Source: Sandaracinaceae bacterium (GTDB lineage Bacteria > Myxococcota_A > Polyangia > Polyangiales > Houyiibacteriaceae). Taken from it: 64,000 bases of DNA. The notes under the pieces were generated by a model. It was not told where the DNA came from and did no database searches. It saw only the letters and a program-made list of their open reading frames with translations. The stretch is taken from positions 372,001 to 436,000 of the forward strand of contig JACKEJ010000011.1 in NCBI GenBank assembly GCA_020633055.1, in the 5' to 3' direction. Each line of letters starts with the position of its first letter. Position 1 is the stretch's first letter. Both the position numbers and the translations under genes were made by a program. Of the stretch, positions 17,598-26,583 are shown in pieces.

Positions 17598-18866
17598 ATG
17601 AGCAGCGGCAGCGAGAAGAAGCTCGAGTTCGGCGGCATCCCGGGCAACCTGGCCATGATCTTCGGCCTGCCGGTGTTCACCGCGTACCTCTACTTCGCGG
17701 TGCGCTTCAACGACGGGCAGCTGCTCCCCGGGCCGCGCGCCGACGTGGACGGCTTCCTACGGAGCTTGGTCCCCACGTGGAGCGCCGCCGCGTTCTACCT
17801 GAGCTGGTTCGCCGCGCAGGCGGCGCTGCAGCAGTGGGCCCCGGGCAAGCGCGTGCAGGGCACGGAGCTCCCCGGGGGCGGCACGCTCCCGTACAAGATG
17901 AACGGCCTCGCCTCGATGGTGATCACCTTCGCCAGCGTGGCCGCGCTGCACGTCACGGGGGTGTACCCGCTCTCGCGCCTGCACGACGAGTTCGGCGCCA
18001 TCCTCAGCGTGATGACCATCTTCTGCTACGCGTTCAGCGCGTTCCTGTACGTGTACGGACAGAAGCACGGTCAGGCGGGGCGGCTCAGCGGGCGCTTCAT
18101 CCACGACTTCTGGATGGGCACCGGGCACAACCCGCGCGTCCCGCCCGGTCCCGACGGCCTGGACCTCAAGTTCTTCTGCGAGGCGCGTCCGGGGCTCTTG
18201 CTGTGGGTCGTGCTCAACGCGTCCTTCGCGGTCGTGCAGTACGAGCGCTACGGCTTCGTCAGCACCAGCATGATCCTGGTGGGTGCGTTCCAGCTGCTCT
18301 ACATCGTCGACTACTTCGTGAACGAGCCGGCCATCCTCACCACGATGGACATCAAGCACGAGAACTTCGGGTTCATGCTGTGCTTCGGTGACCTGGCGTG
18401 GGTGCCCATGACCTACTCGCTGCAGGCGCACTATCTGATCGACCGCGTGCACGACCTGCCCCTTTGGGCCGCGGGCGTCATCGTCGGCATCAACGTGCTG
18501 GGGCTCTACATCTTCCGCGCCGTGAACCTCCAGAAGCACCACTTCCGCAGCGACCCCGAGAACGCGGTCATCTGGGGCAAGAAGGCCGAGTACATGCCCA
18601 CCGCCCAGGGCGGCAAGCTGCTGGTGAGCGGCTTCTGGGGCTGGTCACGCCACTTCAACTACGTGGGCGACATCCTGATGGCGCTCAGCTGGTCGCTGCC
18701 GTGCCTGTTCGGCTCCGTGCTGCCGTACTTCTACCCCATCTACTTCGCCATTCTGCTCATCCACCGCGAGCGCCGCGACCACCACTTCTGCAGCGAGAAG
18801 TACGGCGAGGACTGGACGCGCTACTGCGAGCGCGTCCCCTACCGCATCGTCCCGGGGCTCTACTGA
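17598..18866 (+). CDS. ERG4/ERG24-type sterol reductase
   Basis: 422 residues, polytopic membrane protein with about eight hydrophobic segments. Family marks are DFWMGTGHNPR (compare DFxxGxxLNPR) followed by DLKFFCEARPGLLLW, the C-terminal LLVSGFWGWSRHFNYVGD, and the closing block HRERRDHHFCSEKYGEDW then YRIVPGLY. The family reduces sterol double bonds (C14, C7 or C24/28) with NADPH; which one applies cannot be read from sequence. Such genes are mainly eukaryotic and appear in few bacteria, among them sterol-making myxobacteria. Its last bases overlap the convergent SGNH gene by 7 bp. It is the last of the three-gene set begun at 14975. Confidence 0.9.
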   Translation: MSSGSEKKLEFGGIPGNLAMIFGLPVFTAYLYFAVRFNDGQLLPGPRADVDGFLRSLVPTWSAAAFYLSWFAAQAALQQWAPGKRVQGTELPGGGTLPYKMNGLASMVITFASVAALHVTGVYPLSRLHDEFGAILSVMTIFCYAFSAFLYVYGQKHGQAGRLSGRFIHDFWMGTGHNPRVPPGPDGLDLKFFCEARPGLLLWVVLNASFAVVQYERYGFVSTSMILVGAFQLLYIVDYFVNEPAILTTMDIKHENFGFMLCFGDLAWVPMTYSLQAHYLIDRVHDLPLWAAGVIVGINVLGLYIFRAVNLQKHHFRSDPENAVIWGKKAEYMPTAQGGKLLVSGFWGWSRHFNYVGDILMALSWSLPCLFGSVLPYFYPIYFAILLIHRERRDHHFCSEKYGEDWTRYCERVPYRIVPGLY

Positions 18867-20662
18867 GCGGCGGGCGGCGTGGCAGGCGGCGCATCGGTGG
18901 CTGACGGCGCACCGGCCGCGGGCGGCGCACCGGCCGCGAGCGGCGCATCGGCGGCTGATGGCGCACCCGCTGCGGGCGGCGCGTCGGCGGGGCGCGAGGC
19001 GAGGTAGTCGGCGAAGCCCGCGAGCAGCGCCTTGTAGTACAAGTCCGCGATCACGCGGTAGCCCTCCGGCGTGGCGTGGCGATAGTCGGTGAAGGCCAGC
19101 GACGGCCGCGCACGTGACCAGCGCTGCATGGCCCCCGAGCCGCCCATCGCCTCCCAGGTGTCGTAGAAGGCACAGCCCAGGTCGAACGCCGCGCGCCGCT
19201 GCGCCGCCACGATGCGCGGCACCATCGGCATGGTGCGGATGTTGCCCCGCTCGTCGCGCTCGGCCTGGTCGAGGGGCGCGAAGATCAAGCAGCCGAGGTC
19301 GTCACGCCCGCCGCGCACGTGCTGGATGACCTCCTTGAAGCTCTCGTAGTAGCGGTCCTCGGTGGTGCTGTCGCTCGAGTCGTTGCCGCCAAAGCCCAGC
19401 ACCAAGAGGTTGGTGCCCCGCGCGGCCAGCTGCGCGTGCAGGTGCGCCGCGTCGAAGTTGAGCATGCGGCTCGCCCGCGCCCCCACCAGGCCGAGAGAGT
19501 CGTACACCACCCCCGGTCCCTCACGCTCCATCACCACGCCGTAGAGCGACACACGGCCGCCGCCGACGTAGCGCACCTCCATCTGGTGCGGGCCATCGGG
19601 CACGGAGATGGTGTGCTCGGCGTCGACCGGACCGCTCACGCCCACCGCCTCTTCGTCGGCCGTCAGACCCGTGGAGACTACCACCGGCTCGCCGTCGTCC
19701 ACCGTGAGTCGCACGTCGCCGCCGCCCCGCTGGCGCTGGAACAGCAGCTGGAAGCGGCTCAGGCTGCGGCCCGTCTCGGGCTCGTCTTCTTCGTGCGTTC
19801 CGAAGCGGGCGACGCCACCCGCGCGGGCCTGGATCTGCACGCCGCCGAAGCCGTAGTAGCCGTTGTCGATGGCGGCCCGCGTGACCTCCTTGATGCTCCA
19901 GCCCTCGTTGGCCGAGTGGAACACGTCCTGGTGGCGGTAGGGCATGAAGCCCTTGGAGATCAAGATGAAGCCGTGCCCTCCGTCGCCGAAGCGCCGCTGG
20001 AGACGGTGCCGCACCGTGTGCGTGAGGTGGTCCGTCGCGATGGTGCTGTCACCGTAGTGCGCCGCCCGCGCGAGCGCCCCCGGCTCACCCAACGCCGCGC
20101 GACGCAGCGCCTCGTAGAACGGGCGCATGCCGCGGCCTGTCGGGTCCTCGATGTGGATGCGGATGCCCTCGTACTCGCTCGGGTCGATGCGCACGCGGCG
20201 CTCGCCGCGTTCATCCTGCTCCACGGGTGGCGGCGGCGGCTGGCGCGCTTGGCCTTCCCGGTCTTCGGCCAGGGCGGCCGCGACCTCGGCGCCCAGCACC
20301 TCTTCCGTCTGGGCCGACGAGGAAGCCGCGTGATAGCCACCGCCCGCACCTGCGGACGCCGGCACGGCATCGAAGCGCTCGCTCATGTGCGTGAGAGGGA
20401 CACGCTCTCCGGGGACCCACGGTCGGAAACGTGCCAGCGAGGGCACCAGGTAGGACGACGCCGCCATGGCCAGGATGACCCCCGTCGCCGCCCCGAGGTG
20501 CCGCAGGGCCTGCTTGCGCTCCCTGGCGAGAGCGCCTTCCGCAGGGCCAGTCACCCCCTCCGCCCCGTCCGTCACAGCTGCTGCGGAAGCCGCCTGGCTC
20601 GCGCCGCCGGCGGGAGGGATCGAGGGGCGCCGAGGCCGCTTACTAGTGCGTCGTGGGGTCAT
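18860..20662 (-). CDS. membrane-anchored SGNH/GDSL hydrolase-like protein
   Basis: 600 residues. Residues about 50-75 form one transmembrane anchor (HLGAATGVILAMAASSYLVP), so the catalytic part is periplasmic. SGNH blocks: AHYGDSTIATDH (nucleophile Ser), LVLGFGGNDSSDS (block III), and FTDYRHATPEGY (Asp-His). The C-terminus is a 40-residue Ala/Pro repeat (AAGAP.SAADAP), probably a flexible tail. Its ATG overlaps the MBOAT stop as ATGA, so the two are translationally coupled, as in AlgI/AlgJ or PatA/PatB-type O-acetylation pairs, where the MBOAT protein exports acetyl and the SGNH protein transfers or removes it on a periplasmic glycan. The glycan is unknown. Confidence 0.85.
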   Translation of the reverse strand: MTPRRTSKRPRRPSIPPAGGASQAASAAAVTDGAEGVTGPAEGALARERKQALRHLGAATGVILAMAASSYLVPSLARFRPWVPGERVPLTHMSERFDAVPASAGAGGGYHAASSSAQTEEVLGAEVAAALAEDREGQARQPPPPPVEQDERGERRVRIDPSEYEGIRIHIEDPTGRGMRPFYEALRRAALGEPGALARAAHYGDSTIATDHLTHTVRHRLQRRFGDGGHGFILISKGFMPYRHQDVFHSANEGWSIKEVTRAAIDNGYYGFGGVQIQARAGGVARFGTHEEDEPETGRSLSRFQLLFQRQRGGGDVRLTVDDGEPVVVSTGLTADEEAVGVSGPVDAEHTISVPDGPHQMEVRYVGGGRVSLYGVVMEREGPGVVYDSLGLVGARASRMLNFDAAHLHAQLAARGTNLLVLGFGGNDSSDSTTEDRYYESFKEVIQHVRGGRDDLGCLIFAPLDQAERDERGNIRTMPMVPRIVAAQRRAAFDLGCAFYDTWEAMGGSGAMQRWSRARPSLAFTDYRHATPEGYRVIADLYYKALLAGFADYLASRPADAPPAAGAPSAADAPLAAGAPPAAGAPSATDAPPATPPAAQ

Positions 20663-22095
20663 CAGAACTGGAAGTAGATGTAGGGGGCGGCCTCCCCGAC
20701 GGCCACCTGGGACAGGATGGCACCCACCCCGCCGAGCGCGAGCCCCTGCACCGGCGCGGGCAGCCCGAGGAACGCGCGCTCCACCGACTTGAACCAGGCG
20801 CGCGGCGTGAAGTGGAGCGCGAAGGTCACCCCCAGCATCGCCCACAGCGCCGTGGTGATCTGCGCGGTGGAGGAGGTGCCGGAGAACAGGCGGTCGGTGA
20901 TGGCGCGGGCGTTGTCCATGCTGCTGGCGCGGAAGAGGATGCGGGAGAACACCACGAACTGGAGCGCCCAGAACACCTTGAACGCGCGCATGGGCAGCGC
21001 GTCTTCCGCGCCGTCGCCGTCACCCTGCCCGCCGAAGCGCCTCCGCGCGAAGCGGTGGATGACCATGACCGTGGCCTGGAGGAAGCCATAGAGGACGAAC
21101 GTCCACGACGCGCCGTGCCACATGCCGATCAGCATCATCGTGAGCCACAGGTTCCAGTAAGCGCGCACCGGACCCGCGCGCGAGCCACCGAGCGGGAAGT
21201 AGAGGTAGTCCCGCAGCCAGCGGCTGAGTGTCATGTGCCAGCGGCGCCAGAACTCGGCCGGGTTGGTGGCCTGGTAGGGGCGGTCGAAGTTCTCGGGCAG
21301 GTCGTAGCCCATCAGCAGCGCCGAGCCGCGCGCCATGTCCGTGTAGCCCGAGAAGTCGCAGTAGATCTGCATCGTGAACGCGTAGAGCGCGACCACCACC
21401 TCGGTGCCAGTGTACAGCTCCGGCTGCGCGAACACGCGGTCCACCAGGTTCGCCGACAGGTAGTCTGCGACGGCGACCTTCTTGACGAGCCCCGTCCCCA
21501 ACAAGAACAGCCCGCGGCTGACCTGCTCGCGGCGCAGGCTGGGCTCTCCGTCGAGCTGCGGGAGAAACTCGGACGCGCGCACGATCGGACCGGCCACCAG
21601 CTGCGGGAAGAACGTCACGTACGACGCGAACTCGAGCAGGCTGCGCTTGGGCGCGAGCGTGCGTCGATACACGTCGATGGAGTAGCTCATCGTCTGGAAC
21701 GTGTAGAACGAGATGCCAACGGGCAGCGCCCAGCGCAGCAGGAAGGGCGTGTGGGGCTCACCGGTCAGTGACGCGTAGAAGCTGGTGAGCGCGCCGCTCC
21801 AGAAGTCGAAATACTTGAAGAGCGCGAGCAGCCCGAGGTTGGACACCAGGCTGACCAGCAGCAGCCCGCGGCGGGCGCGCTCGTTGTCGGTGCGTCCCAG
21901 CTGCAGCCCCACCAGGTAGTCGACCAGCGTGCTGCCGAGGATGAGGAAAATGTAGCGGGGGTTGGCCGCCATGTAGAACAGGCAGCTGGCGACCACGACG
22001 AACGCGAGGCGCGCGACACGGTGCCGCGCGAGCAGCCAGAAACCGAGCACCGCGAGGGCGAGAAAGAGAAAGTAGTCGAGGCTGTTGAACAGCAT
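20662..22095 (-). CDS. MBOAT O-acyltransferase (AlgI-like)
   Basis: 477 residues with about ten to eleven transmembrane segments. Hallmarks of the AlgI branch are ALPVGISFYTFQTMSYSIDVYR, FFPQLVAGPIVRASEFLPQL, YCDFSGYTDMARG, NPAEFWRRWHMTLSRWLRDYLY, and the catalytic His in MLIGMWHGASWTF. It moves acetyl groups across the inner membrane for O-acetylation of an exopolysaccharide or cell-wall glycan. It is the middle gene of a minus-strand run: the YhfC-like gene ends 24 bp upstream and the SGNH gene overlaps its stop. No alginate or cellulose synthase lies in the window, so the acceptor glycan remains open. Confidence 0.93.
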   Translation of the reverse strand: MLFNSLDYFLFLALAVLGFWLLARHRVARLAFVVVASCLFYMAANPRYIFLILGSTLVDYLVGLQLGRTDNERARRGLLLVSLVSNLGLLALFKYFDFWSGALTSFYASLTGEPHTPFLLRWALPVGISFYTFQTMSYSIDVYRRTLAPKRSLLEFASYVTFFPQLVAGPIVRASEFLPQLDGEPSLRREQVSRGLFLLGTGLVKKVAVADYLSANLVDRVFAQPELYTGTEVVVALYAFTMQIYCDFSGYTDMARGSALLMGYDLPENFDRPYQATNPAEFWRRWHMTLSRWLRDYLYFPLGGSRAGPVRAYWNLWLTMMLIGMWHGASWTFVLYGFLQATVMVIHRFARRRFGGQGDGDGAEDALPMRAFKVFWALQFVVFSRILFRASSMDNARAITDRLFSGTSSTAQITTALWAMLGVTFALHFTPRAWFKSVERAFLGLPAPVQGLALGGVGAILSQVAVGEAAPYIYFQF

Positions 22096-22119
22096 TGGCG
22101 GGCCTCGTCACGCGCCGCC

Positions 22120-22962
22120 TCAGGCGGCGGGCGCTCCCGCATCGCCGGCAAGGGAGGGAGCAGGGTGCTCGAGGGCTCCGTCCTGCTGCGCCATCGTGCG
22201 GCCGAGAGCGGTCATGCCGAACGCGAGCGGCAGGCCCGTCGCCACCACGCCGAACGCAGCCCAGTCACCGAGCCCGCTCGACGGGTCTGACGCCCACGCG
22301 TTCGCCACTTCGTACGCGGCATCCGTGAGAACCGCGAGCAGCAACCACCCAGGCGCGCGGCGGCGCACGCCGACCATCACCACGCACGTGCAGCCCACCT
22401 GGAACGCGAGCCGCACGAGCGCCTCCGCCGCGGCGAGGATCGCGCCGAGCGGCGACGAGTCCCACCACGCGACCACGCGCAGGCCCACCTTGATGGCGGC
22501 CCTCCCCGAGAGCCCTGCCGCGGTGAGCGAGTCCAGCGTCTCCCCACGAAACACCAGCGCCAGCACCAACATGATGAGCACGACCGCGCCCATCAGGATG
22601 CCCTCCATGGCCCCCGCGCCGGCCCCCACGAGCAACGCTGCCCGCTGTGAGCGATAGCCAGGCGTGTAGCGCGACAACACGAACCAGCGGAGCGGCTCGA
22701 GGGTGAGGCCCGTGAACACGCCGATCAGGATGAAGCTGACGCGACGTGCACCTTCGCGCGTGGGCACGGGGACGAGCTGCTCGGCCTGCAGCGATGCGAG
22801 GAGGTTGGAGGCGCCCATCTGCGCCACCTCGGCGAATACGAAGGCGAGCATCCCTGCGCCGAACAGCGCCCACGGCAGCGGCTCTCGGCGGACGAGCCGC
22901 GCGAGGGCGGCTCCCGAGAGCAGCATGACCAGGATCTCGAAGACGTGGGCTGCGACCAACAC
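22120..22962 (-). CDS. polytopic membrane protein, YhfC/PrsW-like
   Basis: 280 residues with about seven hydrophobic segments. The motif LLVGAGAGAMEGILMG with a buried Glu, together with LTLEPLRWFV and DAAYEVAN, resembles the YhfC (DUF2324) family of predicted intramembrane glutamic-type proteases, but the resemblance is partial and the usual GHGG.E pattern is altered to GAGAGAMEG. GTG at 22962 is taken as the start because the first membrane helix follows within ten residues; the frame continues upstream through an AT-richer intergenic area. It is first in the run YhfC-like - MBOAT - SGNH, so a role in envelope glycan modification is possible. Activity is not certain. Confidence 0.6.
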   Translation of the reverse strand: MLVAAHVFEILVMLLSGAALARLVRREPLPWALFGAGMLAFVFAEVAQMGASNLLASLQAEQLVPVPTREGARRVSFILIGVFTGLTLEPLRWFVLSRYTPGYRSQRAALLVGAGAGAMEGILMGAVVLIMLVLALVFRGETLDSLTAAGLSGRAAIKVGLRVVAWWDSSPLGAILAAAEALVRLAFQVGCTCVVMVGVRRRAPGWLLLAVLTDAAYEVANAWASDPSSGLGDWAAFGVVATGLPLAFGMTALGRTMAQQDGALEHPAPSLAGDAGAPAA

Positions 22963-23198
22963 GGGGCCGGATCTAGCACGACCCACACCCGGGGCGAGAC
23001 GCGGGACGAAAAGGCTTGTTCGAGGCCCCCCAACTAAAGTACCCCCGTCAGGGAATCGTACTCGTAGGGCGGCGTAAGAATATTTCGAAGCGGCGTGAAT
23101 AGCCGCACACCCCCGCCGTCTAGGCCCTGCTCGCAACGGCAACGCGCGAGCCAGGCACAACCCGCAAGCTCCCAGCTCATCGGATATTGGAGGACTCA

Positions 23199-23705
23199 GT
23201 GACTCGACTCAGCAAGCTACACATGGTTCTCGGCCTCGCGGCCGGGCTTCTCGTCGTCGGCTCCCACGCGCAGACCATCGCGCAGGGCAGCCTCAACATC
23301 GGCGGGAGCACCGCGAACTTCGGTGTGCACCGCCTGAACGGCGGCTTCATGCCCGACCCCATGACGGTCAACGTCGTGTCCGGCGGTAGCCTCAGCGTCC
23401 GCAACATGAACCTCGGCGCAGGCTGCACGGGCTTTGCCACGGCCAACCCCGACGTCATCGTGCAGTACAGCAACGCCGCGAGCTTCCTGCGCTTCTTCGT
23501 GCGGGCCAGCGGCGACACCGCGCTCGTCGTCAACGACGCGTCGGGCCGTTGGCACTGCAACGACGACGCCGTGGGCACCAACCCCATGGTCTCCATCGAG
23601 AACCCCCCCAGCGGCCAGTACGACGTGTGGATCAGCAGCTACACGGCCGGCCAGAACCTGCGCGGCACCCTCAGCGTGACCGAGCTCCGCAACCAGACCC
23701 CCTGA
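23199..23705 (+). CDS. small secreted protein of unknown function
   Basis: 168 residues. A signal peptide (KLHMVLGLAAGLLVVGSHAQ) leads to a single beta-rich domain with two cysteines, in LGAGCTGF and GRWHCNDD. The segment FVRASGDTALVVNDASGRWH with YDVWISSY resembles pre-peptidase-type or bacterial beta-sandwich modules found in secreted myxobacterial proteins, where DGxWxCNDD-like turns may bind calcium. GTG at 23199 is chosen for the GGAGGA site ten bases upstream; TTG 23187 would also be in frame. It is divergent from the YhfC-like gene across a 236-bp region that includes AT-rich promoter-like sequence around 23080. No known function. Confidence 0.75.
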   Translation: MTRLSKLHMVLGLAAGLLVVGSHAQTIAQGSLNIGGSTANFGVHRLNGGFMPDPMTVNVVSGGSLSVRNMNLGAGCTGFATANPDVIVQYSNAASFLRFFVRASGDTALVVNDASGRWHCNDDAVGTNPMVSIENPPSGQYDVWISSYTAGQNLRGTLSVTELRNQTP

Positions 23706-23755
23706 ACTCCGGCGGGCGCTGCCCGTCCCCTCCTCACCGAGGGTTGTTCTTCCAG

Positions 23756-23777
23756 CAGGCGGCCCTCGGGTCGCCTG
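23756..23777 (+). terminator. hairpin after the small secreted protein gene
   Basis: CAGGCGGCCC and GGGTCGCCTG form a 10-bp stem with a two-base loop (one G-T pair), starting 51 bp after the stop at 23705. The stretch that follows is only weakly T-rich (TTGGCGTTT), so it may terminate or simply stabilise the 3' end. The rest of the 211-bp gap up to 23917 shows nothing else. Confidence 0.4.
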
Positions 23778-23916
23778 TTGGCGTTTCGGGCTGGCCCGCG
23801 CCGCCGCCCTCGCGAGCAGGCCTGCTCCGGCCGACCCCATCGACGTTTCGGACTGCGTCGACTGGGCGGCGCGTTTCGTCGGAGCGCCGCGGAAAGTTGA
23901 CGAGAGGCCCTCGACC

Positions 23917-25362
23917 ATGAACAACGAAGGTGTGCCAGGTCCGCTCCGCTCCCCCCTCGCCGTGTTCGTGACGCCCCTCGCGGTGGCCTTCCTATGGGCC
24001 TGCGTGTACGACTCGGCCGTGGGACAGCCCGTCCCGGCGACCGACTCGTCGGGGGCCGAGGCCACGGTGGACGAGAGCGAGACAGGCACGGTGGACACCA
24101 GCGGCGAGTCGTCGGACCCCGCCGAGGCCCCGGCCAGCGGAGAGTCCAGCGCGGACATCCGCGCCGCGAACGGTGAAGTCCTGCGCACCGGCCCCCGCGT
24201 CCGGCACCCCCGCCCGGAGGACCAGCCCCTCGGCGTGGACATCGCCATCGAGGATCGCGACGGGCACTCCATGGACGCCCTGCACGCCGCCCTCCGGCGC
24301 GCCGAACGCGGGGAGGGCCAGGCCCGGCTGGTGTTCTACGGGGCCTCGCACGTGGCGAGCGATCTGTTCACGGGCGTCGTGCGGTCACGGCTGCAGGCCC
24401 GCTTCGGCGACGCGGGGCACGGCTTCGTGCTGCCCGTCGCGCCATGGCGCAGCTACCGTCACCAGGGCGTGCGCATCCGCGGCGATGCCGAGCGCTGGGA
24501 GTCCACCAAGGTGCGCGGCGACACGCGTGACGTCGAGAGCTTCGGCCTGCACGGCGTCTTCGTCGAGACCTCCACACGCAACGCGTGGGCCGAGGCCAGC
24601 ACCACCAGCCGCGGTGAGCTGGGGCGCGCAGCCTCGGTGTTCGAGCTCTTCTACTACAAGCAGCCCCGCGGAGGCGATCTGCAGGTCTACCTCGATGGCC
24701 GGCCCGTCGAGCGGATCCGCACGCGCGCGACCGAGACCGGCGCGGGCTACGCTCGCTACGAGGTGCCGGACGGCCCGCACTCCCTGCGCGTGCGCGCGAA
24801 CGGCAATGGCAACGTCCGCCTGTTCGGCCTGGCTGTGGAGCGCGAGCGCCCGGGTGTCATCGTGGACACTCTCGGCATCAACGGCGCGCGCGCGCGCTAC
24901 CACCTGATGTGGGAAGACCAGCTCTACCGGGAGCACCTGCGGCGCCGCAATCCGGACCTGGTGGTGCTGGCCTACGGCACCAACGAGAGCGGGGATGACC
25001 AGCCCATCGCGGCCTACGAGTCCCAGCTGCGCGAAGTGGTCGGTCGCGTGCGCGAGACGGTGCCCAACGCGTCGTGCCTGCTCATCGGCCCCTCGGACCG
25101 GCCCACCGAGCTGGAGGACGGCTCCTACGAGGACCGCCCCCGTACCGCGCAGCTGATCCAGGCGCAGCACCGCGTGGCGGTCGAGATGGGCTGCGGCTTC
25201 TTCGACCTGGTGGCGTTCATGGGTGGCCCGCTCAGCATGGTGACCTGGTCGGCCGCGACACCTGCCTACGGCGCCCCCGACCACGTCCACTTCACCCGCG
25301 CGGGCTACGAGCGCCTGGGCAACGTCCTGCACGACGCGATGATGGAGGGGTTCGAGCGCTGA
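23917..25362 (+). CDS. secreted SGNH hydrolase-like protein, paralogue of 18860-20662
   Basis: 481 residues. An N-terminal hydrophobic leader (LAVFVTPLAVAFLWAC) could be a lipoprotein or signal sequence, followed by an acidic Ser/Glu/Thr-rich linker (about 45-95). The domain aligns block by block with the SGNH protein at 18860: block I reads VFYGASHVASDL, so the usual GDS is GAS; block III is VLAYGTNESGDD; block V is APDHVHFTRAGYERLG. The Ser, the Asn and the Asp-His remain, but the Asp after the block I Gly is lost. It may be an acetyl transferase/esterase accessory for the same glycan. ATG 23917 is followed at once by the leader. Confidence 0.8.
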   Translation: MNNEGVPGPLRSPLAVFVTPLAVAFLWACVYDSAVGQPVPATDSSGAEATVDESETGTVDTSGESSDPAEAPASGESSADIRAANGEVLRTGPRVRHPRPEDQPLGVDIAIEDRDGHSMDALHAALRRAERGEGQARLVFYGASHVASDLFTGVVRSRLQARFGDAGHGFVLPVAPWRSYRHQGVRIRGDAERWESTKVRGDTRDVESFGLHGVFVETSTRNAWAEASTTSRGELGRAASVFELFYYKQPRGGDLQVYLDGRPVERIRTRATETGAGYARYEVPDGPHSLRVRANGNGNVRLFGLAVERERPGVIVDTLGINGARARYHLMWEDQLYREHLRRRNPDLVVLAYGTNESGDDQPIAAYESQLREVVGRVRETVPNASCLLIGPSDRPTELEDGSYEDRPRTAQLIQAQHRVAVEMGCGFFDLVAFMGGPLSMVTWSAATPAYGAPDHVHFTRAGYERLGNVLHDAMMEGFER

Positions 25363-25484
25363 GGCGCGACCGGCAACCCACCAGACGGGGGAGTTGCCGG
25401 TGGGGGTCGTCGCACGGGCCGGCCCCACCCTACGCGAACCACCGCAAGGATGTGGGCGGGCAGCGTGAAGGGCCGCGTGGCGTT

Positions 25485-26528
25485 CTACCCCTCGCGCGGG
25501 GTCCCCGGGATCGTCGGACGTGACAGCTCCTCGGTGTCCCAGAACGTCATCTCGGTCACCTGTGTGTCTTCGAAGTCCGACCACTCGTCCTGCGCGACGG
25601 CAGCGGCGTGCGAGTGTGTCTCCGCTGGGAACAAGTCGGCGAGCCAGTCCGCCACCTGCGCCTGGGTCACCACGTTGCCACTCTTGAACACGAACTTCTC
25701 GAGCGCGTCGTGCATCTCGCGCGCGGTTTGGTAGCGATGGGCGGGGTTGGGCTCGAGCGCGCGGTGAACGATCTGCGACAGGGCCTTGGGCACCGCCGGC
25801 ACCTTGCTGGACAAAGGCGCGACCTCGGCCCGCCGCACCGCCAGAATGGTGTCGGTCTCGGTCTTGCGCAGGAACAGCCGCGTGCCGCTCAGCCACTCGT
25901 ACAGGCACGTGCCCATGCTGAACAGGTCACTGCGATGGTCGATCTCCTGGCCGCGAGCCTGCTCCGCCGACAGGTAGGGCGTCTTGCCCTTCACCACGCC
26001 CGCCCGCGTGCGGACTGCGCGACCCGCCGCCCGCGCGAGCCCGAAGTCGATGACCTTCACCTCGCCGTCGAACGACAGCAGCAGGTTGTGGGGCGAGACG
26101 TCGCGGTGGATGATGCCCAAGTGCCCGAGCCCAGGCGCCTCGGCGCGGTGACTGTGGTCGAGCGCCTCGAGGACCTTGAGCGCGACGTGGCAGGTGATGT
26201 CGATGGGCAGCGCTCGACCGTCGCCGTAGCGGCGCTGGATGGAGCGCAGGTCGCGCCCCTCCACGAACTCCATGGCGATGTAGTAGGCGCCGTCGATGCA
26301 GCCCAGGTCGAACACCTGGGCGATGTTCGGGTGGCTCAGCTGGACGGAGATCTTCGCCTCGTCCACGAACATGTTGATGAACGCCTCGTCGTCCGCGAGG
26401 TCGGGCAGGATGCGCTTGATGGCGACCACCCGCTCGAAGCCCTGGTCGCCGCGCTGCACAGCACGAAATACCTCCGCCATCCCGCCTACGGCGAGGCGTT
26501 CGGTCAGCGTGTACGGTCCAAACTGCAC
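25485..26528 (-). CDS. Hanks-type Ser/Thr protein kinase
   Basis: 347 residues. A complete kinase domain (about 1-285): Gly-rich loop LAVGGMAEVF, Lys of VVAIKRIL, catalytic loop IIHRDVSPHNLLL, Mg loop VIDFGLAR, and a P+1/APE-like YLSAEQARG. The HRDVSPHN form (Ser for Lys, as in many myxobacterial kinases) is typical of the PknB-like bacterial group. The tail of about 60 residues is acidic and Thr-rich (SDFEDTQVTEMTFWDTEE), perhaps an autophosphorylated docking region; no membrane helix follows, so it is cytoplasmic. It is divergent from the NUDIX gene with 55 bp between starts. The two PP2C proteins in this window could oppose such kinases. Confidence 0.94.
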   Translation of the reverse strand: MQFGPYTLTERLAVGGMAEVFRAVQRGDQGFERVVAIKRILPDLADDEAFINMFVDEAKISVQLSHPNIAQVFDLGCIDGAYYIAMEFVEGRDLRSIQRRYGDGRALPIDITCHVALKVLEALDHSHRAEAPGLGHLGIIHRDVSPHNLLLSFDGEVKVIDFGLARAAGRAVRTRAGVVKGKTPYLSAEQARGQEIDHRSDLFSMGTCLYEWLSGTRLFLRKTETDTILAVRRAEVAPLSSKVPAVPKALSQIVHRALEPNPAHRYQTAREMHDALEKFVFKSGNVVTQAQVADWLADLFPAETHSHAAAVAQDEWSDFEDTQVTEMTFWDTEELSRPTIPGTPREG

Positions 26529-26583
26529 GCCGCAGCATTGCAGCCCGATCGGGATCCGGTCAACGGGCTGCTACGCTGCCCGG

